Part shown: piece after piece, positions 28,620 to 37,826 of the stretch
Layout: every line of letters starts with the position of its first letter
Position numbering within the stretch: the first letter of the stretch is position 1
Assembly (NCBI RefSeq): GCF_001465875.1
Contig: NZ_LN901323.1
Coordinates: 436,501-500,500 of the forward strand
DNA: 64,000 bases
Direction: 5' to 3'
DNA from: Legionella saoudiensis
Lineage (GTDB): Bacteria > Pseudomonadota > Gammaproteobacteria > Legionellales > Legionellaceae
Position numbers and translations under genes: made by a program
The notes under the pieces: generated by a model
What the model was told of the DNA's origin: nothing
Database searches by the model: none
What the model saw: the letters and a program-made list of their open reading frames with translations, nothing else

Positions 28620-30866
28620 TTAGATGGATAAACTTTCATAAGCATGTTCTAAAGCCATTACTTTTTTTCGGGTGTTAGTGGGGAAAAAACACACGTGATC
28701 ATTAATCCATTTAGACAGACCATTGTAATGTCGGTTAATAAACGCATGGTTCTCTGGCGCCTTTAATTGCGTACGCATTTTTTGCGTAAACGCTTCTAGT
28801 CCTTCGCTGCGCGCCTCTGGTATTTGGTTTAGAAAGCTTATGGTTGATTCATATAAAGCAACTGTAAATTTATAGAGTTTTTGCGCTTTATCGGCGCGGT
28901 CAGGATCCACTGCCTTCTGCCCTTCTTGTTGTTGCTCAATTTCTTCTAACATGCTTATCGATTTTAATTCTAAGTCTTTTAACGCATCATAAATCTCATT
29001 ATATTTTTGCTGGTGAGGGTCTTTTTTCCTGCCATCGGAGATGTGCGCGACTTCGGTATATAATTGATTACTTAGTTGGCCTAGTTGATTTTTCATCTGA
29101 ATAAGTGTTGAGGGCATTGGCGTTGGTGACGGCAAGGGTTGAGGTTCTGGAGATGAGCTCGCCTCCTCGCTGTCTGCGGGGATGGGCTCTTGGTGAGGCG
29201 TTTGACGATACATTCTTGCAAAAAATTCGCCGTCAGCAAGTAATTCTTCCGTAGATTCTTCCTGGGTTTTGGGGTATTTATTTTTATAATGTCGGACCTT
29301 ATCAGCAAGGACGAGCAGCCTGGAGGCTACATTTTTTAATGCTTTATCCATCTGGTTTTGTAATTCAATTTTATAAGCAATACGCATCACATTTTCATTG
29401 GCTAAATCAATGGTTAATAGCTTTTGTTGCATAAGATGTAAGTCTTGCTGGACCACTGCATAAAGTTCATTAAATGTTGCGAAGGTACGGTCAAAGTTTT
29501 GCTTATTATTAAAAAAGTTTAAACCAAGCTCCTGGATTTGGGAGGACAGGGTAGTGCATTGTCCTTGTAAGGAAATGAGTCCATGAATTAAATGACCAAA
29601 GTGCGCGATAAATTCCGCCGAGGCAAGCAACTCTTCATCGCTATCAACGACCATAAACTCTTCTTTAGTTTTTGATTTGTGTAGTTTGCTGTTGACAAAG
29701 CATGGCGCATGAACAAAGACTTTATGGATTAAGTTTAATGCATCATGGAGCTTTTTCTTATCATCGTTATATTGTTGTTTTTGGATTTTATAGTCTGGGT
29801 TGGTTAGTTTTTCAGGTTCGGGTCGAGCTGCCACATTGCGGGCCCAGTTAATAAAGGCAAAAAGCTCGTCTGGTTGCATAAATGGCTTACCATGTAAGAT
29901 GGCTGTGGGGTCTTGAGCTTCTAAAAAATAGTTGGATAACCCCATGATCCAGTTATGGAAGATGGAGTTAGGTAAATCAATTTCATGTTTGCTTTTAAAG
30001 ATTACCCCCCATTTTTCCACATCGACATATTTTTTGCGCAGAATGTCTGCTTCTAGTTCGCGATGAGTTACGGTTCCAATTAAATCATCATATTTTTCAG
30101 GAACTATAATTCGCACCATCAGGCGTATTAGCTGATTATTTGTATCCAGACAGGCTTTTCGCGCTTCTTCTACCATATCTCTTAAGGACATTGATTCTTT
30201 GTGTTTTTCTAGCTCTTGTACGGCGTATTTTAAGGGAGTATATACATCCATTAAGCGGCTAAAATGTTGGCTGTGTTCTGTATTTTCTATAGAGGCATAT
30301 TGGTTAATAAAACTAATCAGCGCATCGAGGTAGGTAATATCATATTCATAACCGGCAAAGGCCAGGCATCTGTTTTGTAAGATATTTAACAAATAGGATA
30401 AAACCCCTCCAGTAATATCATCTTTATGAGGTAAGTCATGATAATATTCTTTAAGCTTTAAAATGGCATCGAGAACATATTGCTCGTATAGGGTAAGTTG
30501 TACGGGAGCCTCCGGAGGGGTACTGCCAATATCATCGAGTTCATCTGGATTGTAATGAAGTGATTCCACCGTTTTATTATCTGCTTTAAATTGAAAAATT
30601 TGGGGTAATGCAGGAATTACAGCACCGGTAGAAATACTTAGATTTGCTAAATGTTTTTTATGGAGTTTATTGATGACTTCCATTTTGGCTTTGTGTTTTT
30701 TTTCTTCATAGGCAATCCAGTCTTTATGCACAATTTGGACAATTTCTTTTCCGGCAAAATAACCACCAACACCTACTGCTGCTGCGACAAGCACTAAGGC
30801 TTCTGCAACTTGAGGACCGGGTTGGGCAAGAGCCATAGCGCTAACGCTACTTAAAATCCCTGTCAT
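28620..30866 (-). CDS. Large hypothetical protein with N-terminal membrane segment
   Basis: A 748-residue protein with AAGGAG seven bases ahead of its ATG. Residues about 18-40 form a hydrophobic stretch (EALVLVAAAVGVGGYFAG) near the N-terminus, followed by a strongly charged helix. The middle is helical without motifs. Around residue 565-590 lies a Pro/Ser/Glu-rich linker (SSPEPQPLPSPTPMPS) separating a helical C-terminal domain of about 160 residues. It could be an inner-membrane-anchored protein or an effector with a flexible hinge. I recognise no domain. Downstream hairpin shared with the convergent gene. Confidence 0.55.
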   Translation of the reverse strand: MTGILSSVSAMALAQPGPQVAEALVLVAAAVGVGGYFAGKEIVQIVHKDWIAYEEKKHKAKMEVINKLHKKHLANLSISTGAVIPALPQIFQFKADNKTVESLHYNPDELDDIGSTPPEAPVQLTLYEQYVLDAILKLKEYYHDLPHKDDITGGVLSYLLNILQNRCLAFAGYEYDITYLDALISFINQYASIENTEHSQHFSRLMDVYTPLKYAVQELEKHKESMSLRDMVEEARKACLDTNNQLIRLMVRIIVPEKYDDLIGTVTHRELEADILRKKYVDVEKWGVIFKSKHEIDLPNSIFHNWIMGLSNYFLEAQDPTAILHGKPFMQPDELFAFINWARNVAARPEPEKLTNPDYKIQKQQYNDDKKKLHDALNLIHKVFVHAPCFVNSKLHKSKTKEEFMVVDSDEELLASAEFIAHFGHLIHGLISLQGQCTTLSSQIQELGLNFFNNKQNFDRTFATFNELYAVVQQDLHLMQQKLLTIDLANENVMRIAYKIELQNQMDKALKNVASRLLVLADKVRHYKNKYPKTQEESTEELLADGEFFARMYRQTPHQEPIPADSEEASSSPEPQPLPSPTPMPSTLIQMKNQLGQLSNQLYTEVAHISDGRKKDPHQQKYNEIYDALKDLELKSISMLEEIEQQQEGQKAVDPDRADKAQKLYKFTVALYESTISFLNQIPEARSEGLEAFTQKMRTQLKAPENHAFINRHYNGLSKWINDHVCFFPTNTRKKVMALEHAYESLSI

Positions 30867-31198
30867 GTCTGTTCTCCTTAATCGCTAACATTGTCGAGGT
30901 GACTAAATGTTGGCCATGGAATATTAATTACAATACCGCTGTTTCTAGCCTGATGCAAGATAACTCGCCCCTCAAGGTGAACCCTAAATCAATTCGTGTT
31001 TTTATTAGTTAGCTTAATGAGTTTAATGCCTAATCCTAAGCAAGAACCACAAGAAATGTTTTGAGTTAAACCTAGGTCTGTCCTTAGGATAAATTAAGGA
31101 TATCCATGATCGCCCACCAGTTGTCCTTGATTAAACTTGCATTATTTCAAATATATGATCCATAATCTTTAGCACCCAACGGTAGCAAGAGGCTACTT
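30867..31198. other. Intergenic region upstream of cfa
   Basis: Between the divergent 748-residue gene and cfa. No gene, repeat or RNA is recognised. A possible cfa promoter is TTGCAT (31137-31142), 18-base spacer, CATAAT (31161-31166). The long leader would leave room for the second, stationary-phase promoter known for cfa in E. coli, but none can be assigned here. Confidence 0.4.
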
Positions 31199-32365
31199 AT
31201 GAACTCTAAATCAGCTCAAAAAGTTGTTGATGATTTGTTGTTTTTGGCCGGTGTCACACCCAATGGCAAAGAGCCTTGGGATCCGCAAATTCATAATGAA
31301 GAATTTTATACCCGCATTCTCAATGATGGTTCCTTAGGGCTTGGTGAGTCTTACATGGAGGGATGGTGGGATTGCGCCCAGCTGGATCAATTTTTTGATC
31401 GCATCCTTACAGCTGATATTGAAAATAAAGTGAAATTGAATCAGTGGTTATGGCCGAAGTTAATCTTGTTGCGTTTGATTAATCATCAATCGAAAAAACG
31501 ATCACTTATTGTTGGGCAAAAGCATTATGATTTGGGCAATGATTTATTCCAGGCCATGCTCGATCACCGCATGAATTATACCTGTGGCTACTGGCATAAT
31601 GCCACTGATTTGGATATGGCACAATGGAACAAATTAGAATTAAGTTGCCGTAAATTAAAACTTAAGCCTGGCATGCGGGTTTTAGATATTGGTTGTGGCT
31701 TTGGTTCTTTTGCTAAATATGCCGCAGAAAATTATGGTGTTTCTGTAGTTGGTGTCACCATTTCTAAAGAGCAACAGGAATATGCTCAAAAAAATTGCGC
31801 CGGCTTGCCAGTAGAAATCCGTTTTCAGGATTATCGAGAAGTGCAAGAGCGTTTTGACCGCATTGTTTCTTTAGGTATGTTTGAGCATGTGGGTTATTTG
31901 AATTACCGCACCTATATGCAAAAAGTATCTGATTGTTTGCAAGATGATGGTTTATTTTTATTGCATACCATTGGCAATAATATAACTACCTCGTTTTGTG
32001 ATCCGTGGATCAATAAATATATTTTTCCTAATGGTATGCTGCCCTCTATGCGTCAAATTAGCAAGGCGGTTGAAGGTTTATTTGTGATGGAAAATTGGGT
32101 TAACTTCGGTGCTTATTATGACAAGACGTTAATGGCTTGGCATGCTAATTTTGAACAGCATTGGCCAATGTTGCAATCTCGATATGACGGACGTTTTTAT
32201 CGTATGTGGCGTTATTATTTATTAGCCTGCGCAGGCGGTTTTCGTGCACGCTCTATGCAATTATGGCAAATTGTTTTATCCAAGCATGGGGTGCGTGGTG
32301 GCTATGAAGTGCCTTTATTTGATGGGATTGAGCATCCTGATCTCCTGTTTGTGAAATTGCCATAG
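31199..32365 (+). CDS. cfa: Cyclopropane-fatty-acyl-phospholipid synthase
   Basis: Adds a methylene group from S-adenosylmethionine across double bonds of membrane phospholipid acyl chains. The 388 residues cover an N-terminal lipid-binding domain (SLGLGESYMEGWWDC) and a C-terminal class I methyltransferase. Seen motifs are KHYDLGNDLFQAML, the conserved Cys in MNYTCGYW, the SAM loop VLDIGCGFGSFAKYAAENYG, GVTISKEQQEYA, and the bicarbonate-site Glu in GMFEHVGYLNY. Length is close to the E. coli enzyme (382). AAGAGG precedes the ATG. Stand-alone gene. Confidence 0.96.
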   Translation: MNSKSAQKVVDDLLFLAGVTPNGKEPWDPQIHNEEFYTRILNDGSLGLGESYMEGWWDCAQLDQFFDRILTADIENKVKLNQWLWPKLILLRLINHQSKKRSLIVGQKHYDLGNDLFQAMLDHRMNYTCGYWHNATDLDMAQWNKLELSCRKLKLKPGMRVLDIGCGFGSFAKYAAENYGVSVVGVTISKEQQEYAQKNCAGLPVEIRFQDYREVQERFDRIVSLGMFEHVGYLNYRTYMQKVSDCLQDDGLFLLHTIGNNITTSFCDPWINKYIFPNGMLPSMRQISKAVEGLFVMENWVNFGAYYDKTLMAWHANFEQHWPMLQSRYDGRFYRMWRYYLLACAGGFRARSMQLWQIVLSKHGVRGGYEVPLFDGIEHPDLLFVKLP

Positions 32366-32426
32366 TTTAGTTACAAGCAATTAATGGTTCTTACTTAAGA
32401 GAAATTGCAGCCTGGCACACGATGCC

Positions 32427-32461
32427 GTAGCTCGTATTATGCTTGCGCTAATACGGGCTAC
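32427..32461. repeat. Hairpin repeat, GTAGCCCGTATTA family, copy 1
   Basis: GTAGCTCGTATTA (32427-32439) pairs with TAATACGGGCTAC (32449-32461), 13 bases with one G-T pair, around a 9-base loop. It lies between convergent cfa and kinase genes and may stop transcription. A second, less complete copy is at 52652-52683. Confidence 0.65.
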
Positions 32462-32498
32462 AATTCCTATAAATACCGTAGTAATCAGTCTACTATTT

Positions 32499-34427
32499 TT
32501 ATGGCGTATTACCTCTTTGACTATCTAAGCTAGGCAAAAGATCTGTTAAGTTATTAAGTACAGTATGATAAGGCAAGTCGCCCTGGCAAAATTTCTCTAA
32601 AGTGCTGATAAACGCTTCTTTGATGAGGCATTGTTCTTTGTCCGGACTTGTTTCAGGACGCAGCGAAAAAAAACGATTAGGAGTGTCAGGTTGGGTCGAA
32701 GTTTTAACGCGCAGGTTTTGCACCAGAGGTAAAACAAACTGGGCGAAATCAGCAGGGGCATAATTCGTTAAATTATCAATTATTTGTTTACGTAAAAAAG
32801 TATTTTCTTCAAGTCTAATTAATAATTCCTCAATTCGTTGGATGATGTGCGGTAGTAGAGCAGCGTTAAATTTATCATCAGGAACCGTTAAGAACTTTGC
32901 AAATAGCGGCAAAATATACATGGCATCTATTGATGAATCGTGTTGCTTAGCGCGTAATGAGGTTAAGCTTGCAGTCATGTTGAAGTGGGGCTCTAAATTC
33001 AACATCGCTTTAAATAATAGTTGATAAGTCATGGGAAGCGCTGTAAAAGAAGCTGAGGCGAAAAGGCCTTTTTCTAATTCCTCTTGATAGATATGTAGCA
33101 CTTCTTCAGGTGTTTTTTGTATAAAAGGAAGGGAGGAAGCTGATGCCGAACTTGTACTGCCACTTGTTTGTGCATCTAATGTTATAGACTGTATGTGAGT
33201 ATCGGCAATGTAATAACCTATGCAGGGCAAAGAAGCTTGCGCAGTAATAACCGGAGGTGGTGATTCGAAATAGCGACGGGTTAAAGCCTTATCAATAAAT
33301 GCCGTGACCATAGGCTGATCCCAGAACTCTAATAAAGTCAAAGCTAAAGCCCATAAATCTCCGCGTTGGTTTTTTAATAAAGTGTCGCTATCCGGTGCGT
33401 CTTTGGCAAGTGGACGGTAAGGGGCCAAATAACGTTGATCTTTGAGGATGGACGCGCATTTTAATTTACACTGTGAGTCCAAATAACTCACGGCACCTAG
33501 ATCTGAAAAAAAGGCTGAGCCCGTGCTGGTAAATAGAATATTAGCGGGCTTTATATCATTAATTGCAACATTTTGTGCATGAATTTTCTCTAATGCTTGG
33601 AGTAGCTGCTGGGCAATGTAATCAAATAATTGCCTTTTTTCGACTACGTTTAAAAAGTCCATTTTGTTAATCATGCTATTGCCATTTCCGAAGTCGGCAA
33701 GAGGCAAAAATTGATAAAGTTGAATTCCTGCAAGAGTTTTAAGTATGGCTACATCTTCCGTTAAGAGAACACAACCATGAAGGTTTTGTGTTTTTAGCAG
33801 GGCATGGGCTTCTAATTCAGTCATAGTATCGAATAATACTTTGCCTCGTGGTAATGATTTATTCGGTATGCTTTGGCTTAGTTCTTCTTTGCTTAAAATG
33901 GTTCGTACCGCAAAAAATTGTCCTTGTTCATCTTTCGCTAAGCGAACCGAGGAAAAAGTACCTTGGCCTAGGCGAGAAACCTGAGCGAAGCCTGTATCTA
34001 GCTTCGGGCCCAAAATTCTTTTCGCTAATAAAGGATAGGCTGTTTGTAAGGTAATTTGTTCCTGAGGGGATAGAGTAGAAAGAATATAAAATTTTTTTTG
34101 CTCCCCGGTGTTGCGAATAATCGTAACGGATGAATCTTGATCAGAATATTGAGCTGAGCAAGAAAATATTGGCGGTAATGAGGGGCTTTCTTGATCGTCT
34201 GAACTCTCTAAATTATCTGACTCTACTGGAGGGGCAGATGTGCTTCTTTTTAATAATCTAGGTTCTAAATGTGGGTAGGGTCCATTAAGTGCTTGGGGCG
34301 TATCCACAAGAAAGGAAAAAGAGGTTCGTCTTTGTGCTGTGGGGCTGGCATTAACCAATGGAGCATAGGCTGGCTCTACATGTTCATGTTGAGCCAGTTG
34401 TGCGTAATGTTTTTTTACACCCGGCAT
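32499..34427 (-). CDS. Eukaryote-like Ser/Thr protein kinase (candidate effector)
   Basis: A 642-residue protein whose residues about 148-380 form a Hanks-type kinase: glycine loop RLGQGTFSSVRLA (152-164), alphaC Glu near 204-206, catalytic loop AINDIKPANILF with D291 and N296, and metal-binding D309 in FFSDLGAV replacing DFG. The ATP-anchoring Lys of the usual AxK is Arg (FAVR, R175), and the catalytic loop lacks the His-Arg of HRD. The N-terminal 140 residues look disordered, Ser/Pro-rich, with RSTSAP at 61-66, an exact 14-3-3 mode-1 pattern. The C-terminal 260 residues are helical and unassigned. AAGGTG precedes the ATG. Active kinase or pseudokinase is open. Confidence 0.8.
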   Translation of the reverse strand: MPGVKKHYAQLAQHEHVEPAYAPLVNASPTAQRRTSFSFLVDTPQALNGPYPHLEPRLLKRSTSAPPVESDNLESSDDQESPSLPPIFSCSAQYSDQDSSVTIIRNTGEQKKFYILSTLSPQEQITLQTAYPLLAKRILGPKLDTGFAQVSRLGQGTFSSVRLAKDEQGQFFAVRTILSKEELSQSIPNKSLPRGKVLFDTMTELEAHALLKTQNLHGCVLLTEDVAILKTLAGIQLYQFLPLADFGNGNSMINKMDFLNVVEKRQLFDYIAQQLLQALEKIHAQNVAINDIKPANILFTSTGSAFFSDLGAVSYLDSQCKLKCASILKDQRYLAPYRPLAKDAPDSDTLLKNQRGDLWALALTLLEFWDQPMVTAFIDKALTRRYFESPPPVITAQASLPCIGYYIADTHIQSITLDAQTSGSTSSASASSLPFIQKTPEEVLHIYQEELEKGLFASASFTALPMTYQLLFKAMLNLEPHFNMTASLTSLRAKQHDSSIDAMYILPLFAKFLTVPDDKFNAALLPHIIQRIEELLIRLEENTFLRKQIIDNLTNYAPADFAQFVLPLVQNLRVKTSTQPDTPNRFFSLRPETSPDKEQCLIKEAFISTLEKFCQGDLPYHTVLNNLTDLLPSLDSQRGNTP

Positions 34428-34560
34428 TTTTTACACCTTAATTTCTAGCAAAGATAACCCTGTGTTTTTTGCATTAGTACATTTGATTATAATGAGCTTG
34501 TATAAATAGTGAAGTACCCGCGTAAATTATTTCTAATTGGTGATTTTTTGTAAAGAGTGG

Positions 34561-34866
34561 TTATATGGGGTTATATATAGTGTTGGGGGCTTGTTTACTA
34601 CCAGTAATGAGGAGTGTTTTATGGCGTGATTTTTCACCGCGTTTTAAAAGCACCTGTCGTGTAGAGACTTCAAAGAGTTGGGCTATAAATTTTATGAGCG
34701 CTGCATTGGCTCGGCCTTCTATGGGTGGTGCTTGCAGGCGAATCTTCAATGCATTCCCATGCAAGCCGGCAATTTCGCTATGTTTTGCACCTGGTTGTAC
34801 GTACACATTAATGGTAATCAAACTTCCATCCTGCTGGTACCAACGATTAGCTTCGTTGCAATTCAT
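34561..34866 (-). CDS. UPF0235 / DUF167 (YggU) family protein
   Basis: A 101-residue protein of a widespread small family of unknown function. The core is clear: ITINVYVQPGAKHSEIAG, then LKIRLQAPPIEGRANAALIKFIAQLF and VLLKRGEKSRHKTLLI. Length is usual for the family. Its ATG lies inside the last 20 bases of the sulfatase-fold gene, so translation is probably coupled. It is the final gene of the minus-strand cluster that starts near 38025, which may be positional chance because YggU-type genes occur in many contexts. Confidence 0.9.
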   Translation of the reverse strand: MNCNEANRWYQQDGSLITINVYVQPGAKHSEIAGLHGNALKIRLQAPPIEGRANAALIKFIAQLFEVSTRQVLLKRGEKSRHKTLLITGSKQAPNTIYNPI

Positions 34867-36436
34867 TAATATCCCAAGCCTTTGTTTTTAGGGAATATTT
34901 TTTCATAATCTTTAAATTTGTTTCATCGCGCATAATAAAATATTGTTGTGATGGCGCATAAGACAAAATAGGATGTGAATGAACATGTATACTTTTTAAT
35001 AAGGCGTCTAAAGGTAGCTGTTGTTCATCAGTGCCAGCGGTAAAGGAAGGACTTTTAACTGCAAACAGAATGCTATAGGTCCTTTTTAAATTCTCACTGG
35101 TTAAAAAGTCTTTATTTTTAGAATTCGTACCCTGCAAGCGCATTCCATGATCGCCATGAATAACAATAATACTATTTTGTGCTGCTGGATTTGAGGACAG
35201 AGTTGATAACAAATTATCAATTATCTTTTGACTGCATTGTACTTGCTCTTTATAGCCTTGTAAGCGGTCACTATTTTCACCCACGAACTCACAGTTTTTG
35301 TCAAAAACATAAGGCGAATGAGGGATAAGTAAATGGATAAAATAGGCGTTACCAGGCTGTACTGTTTTAAAAAGCTTTTGTACTTCTGGAACAACGCGCA
35401 CAGCGGCACTTGCCGGCGTTATGGGCTGCGCGGTTTTAGTATGTAAGGCAATGTACTTCCATATAGGCAGGTTTTTGAAAGAACGAAGCATGTCCTGTAA
35501 TTTTAATTCAATAAGCACGCCATTTAATAATGCGGCTGTACGCACGCTTAACCTACTTTGTTCAGGAACAAATTCATTAAAATGATAAGTGAGGCAATAA
35601 CTTAAAGGCAGGTTGCTCTTGTTTTTGCATAAATCCAAATAGGCAGTTTGCACCACGTTTAGGTGATATCCTTGTTGAGCGAGGAGCTCGAATAGTTTAT
35701 TTACTCGCACACTATTCTCATTTTCACCCTCTGATTGGTAATACTTATCAAGATCTTCAACGGATTTAAAATTTAAAAAACTGCTAAATGAACCAACGGT
35801 AAAGTTTTCCCGGGAATAGGCTTGAGGATAGATATGAAAGCCTTGATGGATGTACTTGTTTTCTAATTGTTGATTATACGAGTCTTGAGCATACGGGAGT
35901 GCATCAAAACTGGCATGCTCATCTAAAATAATATGAATATAAGGCGGCAAAGATTTATTTTCTTCACTGTTTATGGCGGTTTTTTGAGTAGTTAAAAAAG
36001 GAGTGTTAAAGAAGGGTTTTGTAAAAAAAGCCCCTGCCCAATAAATACTTAAAACCAAAACAAATAATGTATCGAGTCGAAACCGGGTAGATTCTCGGCT
36101 CATAATAATATAGAAAACTGCACTGACGGATAATACAAGAAAAAGTAAAATATATCGGTATGGGATGGTGTGAAGCGGGCTAAGTTGCAGCTGGCTTAAG
36201 ACAAAAAAGCTTACGATAAGAGCTAACATTATGCTGCGCATAAGTGTATTGCCGGCAATGATAAGTGCTCCATAACCAATGCCGATAAGAGTGAGAATTG
36301 CATAGCCAATAAACGTTTCCATGCGCATGAAAGGTAACGCATGGCATTGAATAAAGGCGGTCAAGATTGCAGTGAGAAATAAGGGCGGGATGCACAAATA
36401 GCGCCAATTTCGCTTGATTGCTGAAATAATATTCAT
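34847..36436 (-). CDS. Membrane sulfatase/phosphotransferase-fold protein
   Basis: A 529-residue inner-membrane enzyme. Four to five membrane helices fill residues 1-140. The rest is an alkaline-phosphatase/sulfatase-fold domain facing the periplasm: IHIILDEHASFDALPY (metal-binding Asp/Glu) near 165, a Thr or Ser nucleophile candidate in RENFTVGSFSSFLNF near 205, HLLIPHSPYVFD and IIVIHGDHGMRLQG near 430. Relatives transfer phosphoethanolamine or phosphoglycerol to surface glycans or remove sulfate. The acceptor is unknown. It starts one base after the stop of the methyltransferase gene and overlaps the following gene. I infer a role in envelope polysaccharide decoration. Confidence 0.75.
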   Translation of the reverse strand: MNIISAIKRNWRYLCIPPLFLTAILTAFIQCHALPFMRMETFIGYAILTLIGIGYGALIIAGNTLMRSIMLALIVSFFVLSQLQLSPLHTIPYRYILLFLVLSVSAVFYIIMSRESTRFRLDTLFVLVLSIYWAGAFFTKPFFNTPFLTTQKTAINSEENKSLPPYIHIILDEHASFDALPYAQDSYNQQLENKYIHQGFHIYPQAYSRENFTVGSFSSFLNFKSVEDLDKYYQSEGENENSVRVNKLFELLAQQGYHLNVVQTAYLDLCKNKSNLPLSYCLTYHFNEFVPEQSRLSVRTAALLNGVLIELKLQDMLRSFKNLPIWKYIALHTKTAQPITPASAAVRVVPEVQKLFKTVQPGNAYFIHLLIPHSPYVFDKNCEFVGENSDRLQGYKEQVQCSQKIIDNLLSTLSSNPAAQNSIIVIHGDHGMRLQGTNSKNKDFLTSENLKRTYSILFAVKSPSFTAGTDEQQLPLDALLKSIHVHSHPILSYAPSQQYFIMRDETNLKIMKKYSLKTKAWDINELQRS

Positions 36437-36437
36437 G

Positions 36438-37826
36438 TTAGCATTGTTCCATCAAAAAAATTGTCCTACAGGTTTCCGCAATAGTTATTTCTTCTTTAAT
36501 TTCATAATATTTTGAAAAGGCATTTTTGAACTGCTCGATATGGTAAGCATCAAAAATGTCAACGCGATTTCTTAATAAGCGTTGTACCTGCGTATCCTCT
36601 TTGGCGACAAACTCGATGATTAATGTTCGCCCTAGGCTAGAAAAATACTCGGCAATGTAATGAAAAGGAATATGATGCGAAATGGCAAGATGATGTATTA
36701 ATGCTAATGCAATAATTAAATCAGCCTCTCCTCGCTCTTTTAATCCCTCGCGCTCGTTTTGCCCCCAACCCATCATGGTACTAGGATTAGTCAAATTTTG
36801 TAGCAAAGGGAGAAGTTTGGTTTTTTTATGTTGTTTATTCCGCAAATAATTTTGCTCAATGGCCAAGACATCTGAATCAAAGGTAATCACATCCGCTCCC
36901 GTTTGGGCTGCGATGTGGCTATAAAAACCATCGTTACCGCCTAAATCCCATACGGCTTGCGGTTTAACCCGTTCCGTTAATTCACGAACAATATCTATTT
37001 TGTGCTGATGAGCTTTTTCTGTGTAGTTCGTATTTTGATAATAATCAGACCATTCCGATTCTTTTTGGGATATTTTTAAACGCTTAATTGCTGATGTTAA
37101 ATTCGATAAAATCCCAAACAGGCCCATTTTAGAGATCGAACCTTTAATCTGAGTTTTGGTATCATGGTATTTTTTTTGTGCTTTAGCATGCAGATGGATG
37201 TGGGTATATAAGGATAAAGAGCATTTGCTTTTTAAAGGCAATAATTGGCTTGCTAGATCCAGTGGGATCCCATCACTAAATTCTTTGGTTAACAGCCCTA
37301 GTCGCAAGTCTTTCTTGGCCATCAAAGCTAAAGGAGCTAAAAAGTGCATGCAAAATTGCTTATAGGCAGGCCAGAGCATCCCTTCTTCATAAATATCAAA
37401 AGAGCCAGTATCAATAAAAATAGGTTTTCCATGATGGAATTGTACATTATACGCGGAGGCATCTTTTAAAATCATGCCATGCTCTAATGCTAGACGGGCG
37501 ATTTCAAGAGTTAACAGGGCTGCATCTTTTAACTGTGAAAAACACCACTCATAGGGATAAGAGATGAATTTAATTTGCTCAGGACGGATAACTGCTTCCG
37601 CATTGTTATCTAATGCCTGAGTTAGGGGCACCTCTTCGTGCGGGATCAAATAATGTTTCGATTGTAAAAGCGCATACAGCCCTGATTGCATCAACTTTTT
37701 ATAGGCATCAATGCCTTTAGAGCTGAATTGGCGAAAGACTACTTGGTCTCGTTTATAAATTTGACTACAGGGGTCACGATAGGAAGAGCGAACATGCTTT
37801 GCAGCACATAGGTCATTCTGGCTCAT
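36438..37826 (-). CDS. Kinase-like / SAM-dependent methyltransferase fusion (NoeA-like)
   Basis: A 462-residue protein. Residues about 120-165 carry GMILKDASAYNVQFHHGKP and IFIDTGSFDIYEEG, the Asp...Asn...Asp pattern of a small-molecule-kinase catalytic loop. The C-terminal half (about 270-460) is a class I methyltransferase with AVWDLGGNDGFYSHIAA as SAM loop and ITFDSD as the next strand. This arrangement occurs in proteins annotated as nodulation NoeA-like methyltransferases, substrate unknown. The ATG at 37826 has AGGTGAG five bases ahead and overlaps the upstream small gene by 14 bases. It couples to the sulfatase-fold gene downstream. Confidence 0.75.
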   Translation of the reverse strand: MSQNDLCAAKHVRSSYRDPCSQIYKRDQVVFRQFSSKGIDAYKKLMQSGLYALLQSKHYLIPHEEVPLTQALDNNAEAVIRPEQIKFISYPYEWCFSQLKDAALLTLEIARLALEHGMILKDASAYNVQFHHGKPIFIDTGSFDIYEEGMLWPAYKQFCMHFLAPLALMAKKDLRLGLLTKEFSDGIPLDLASQLLPLKSKCSLSLYTHIHLHAKAQKKYHDTKTQIKGSISKMGLFGILSNLTSAIKRLKISQKESEWSDYYQNTNYTEKAHQHKIDIVRELTERVKPQAVWDLGGNDGFYSHIAAQTGADVITFDSDVLAIEQNYLRNKQHKKTKLLPLLQNLTNPSTMMGWGQNEREGLKERGEADLIIALALIHHLAISHHIPFHYIAEYFSSLGRTLIIEFVAKEDTQVQRLLRNRVDIFDAYHIEQFKNAFSKYYEIKEEITIAETCRTIFLMEQC

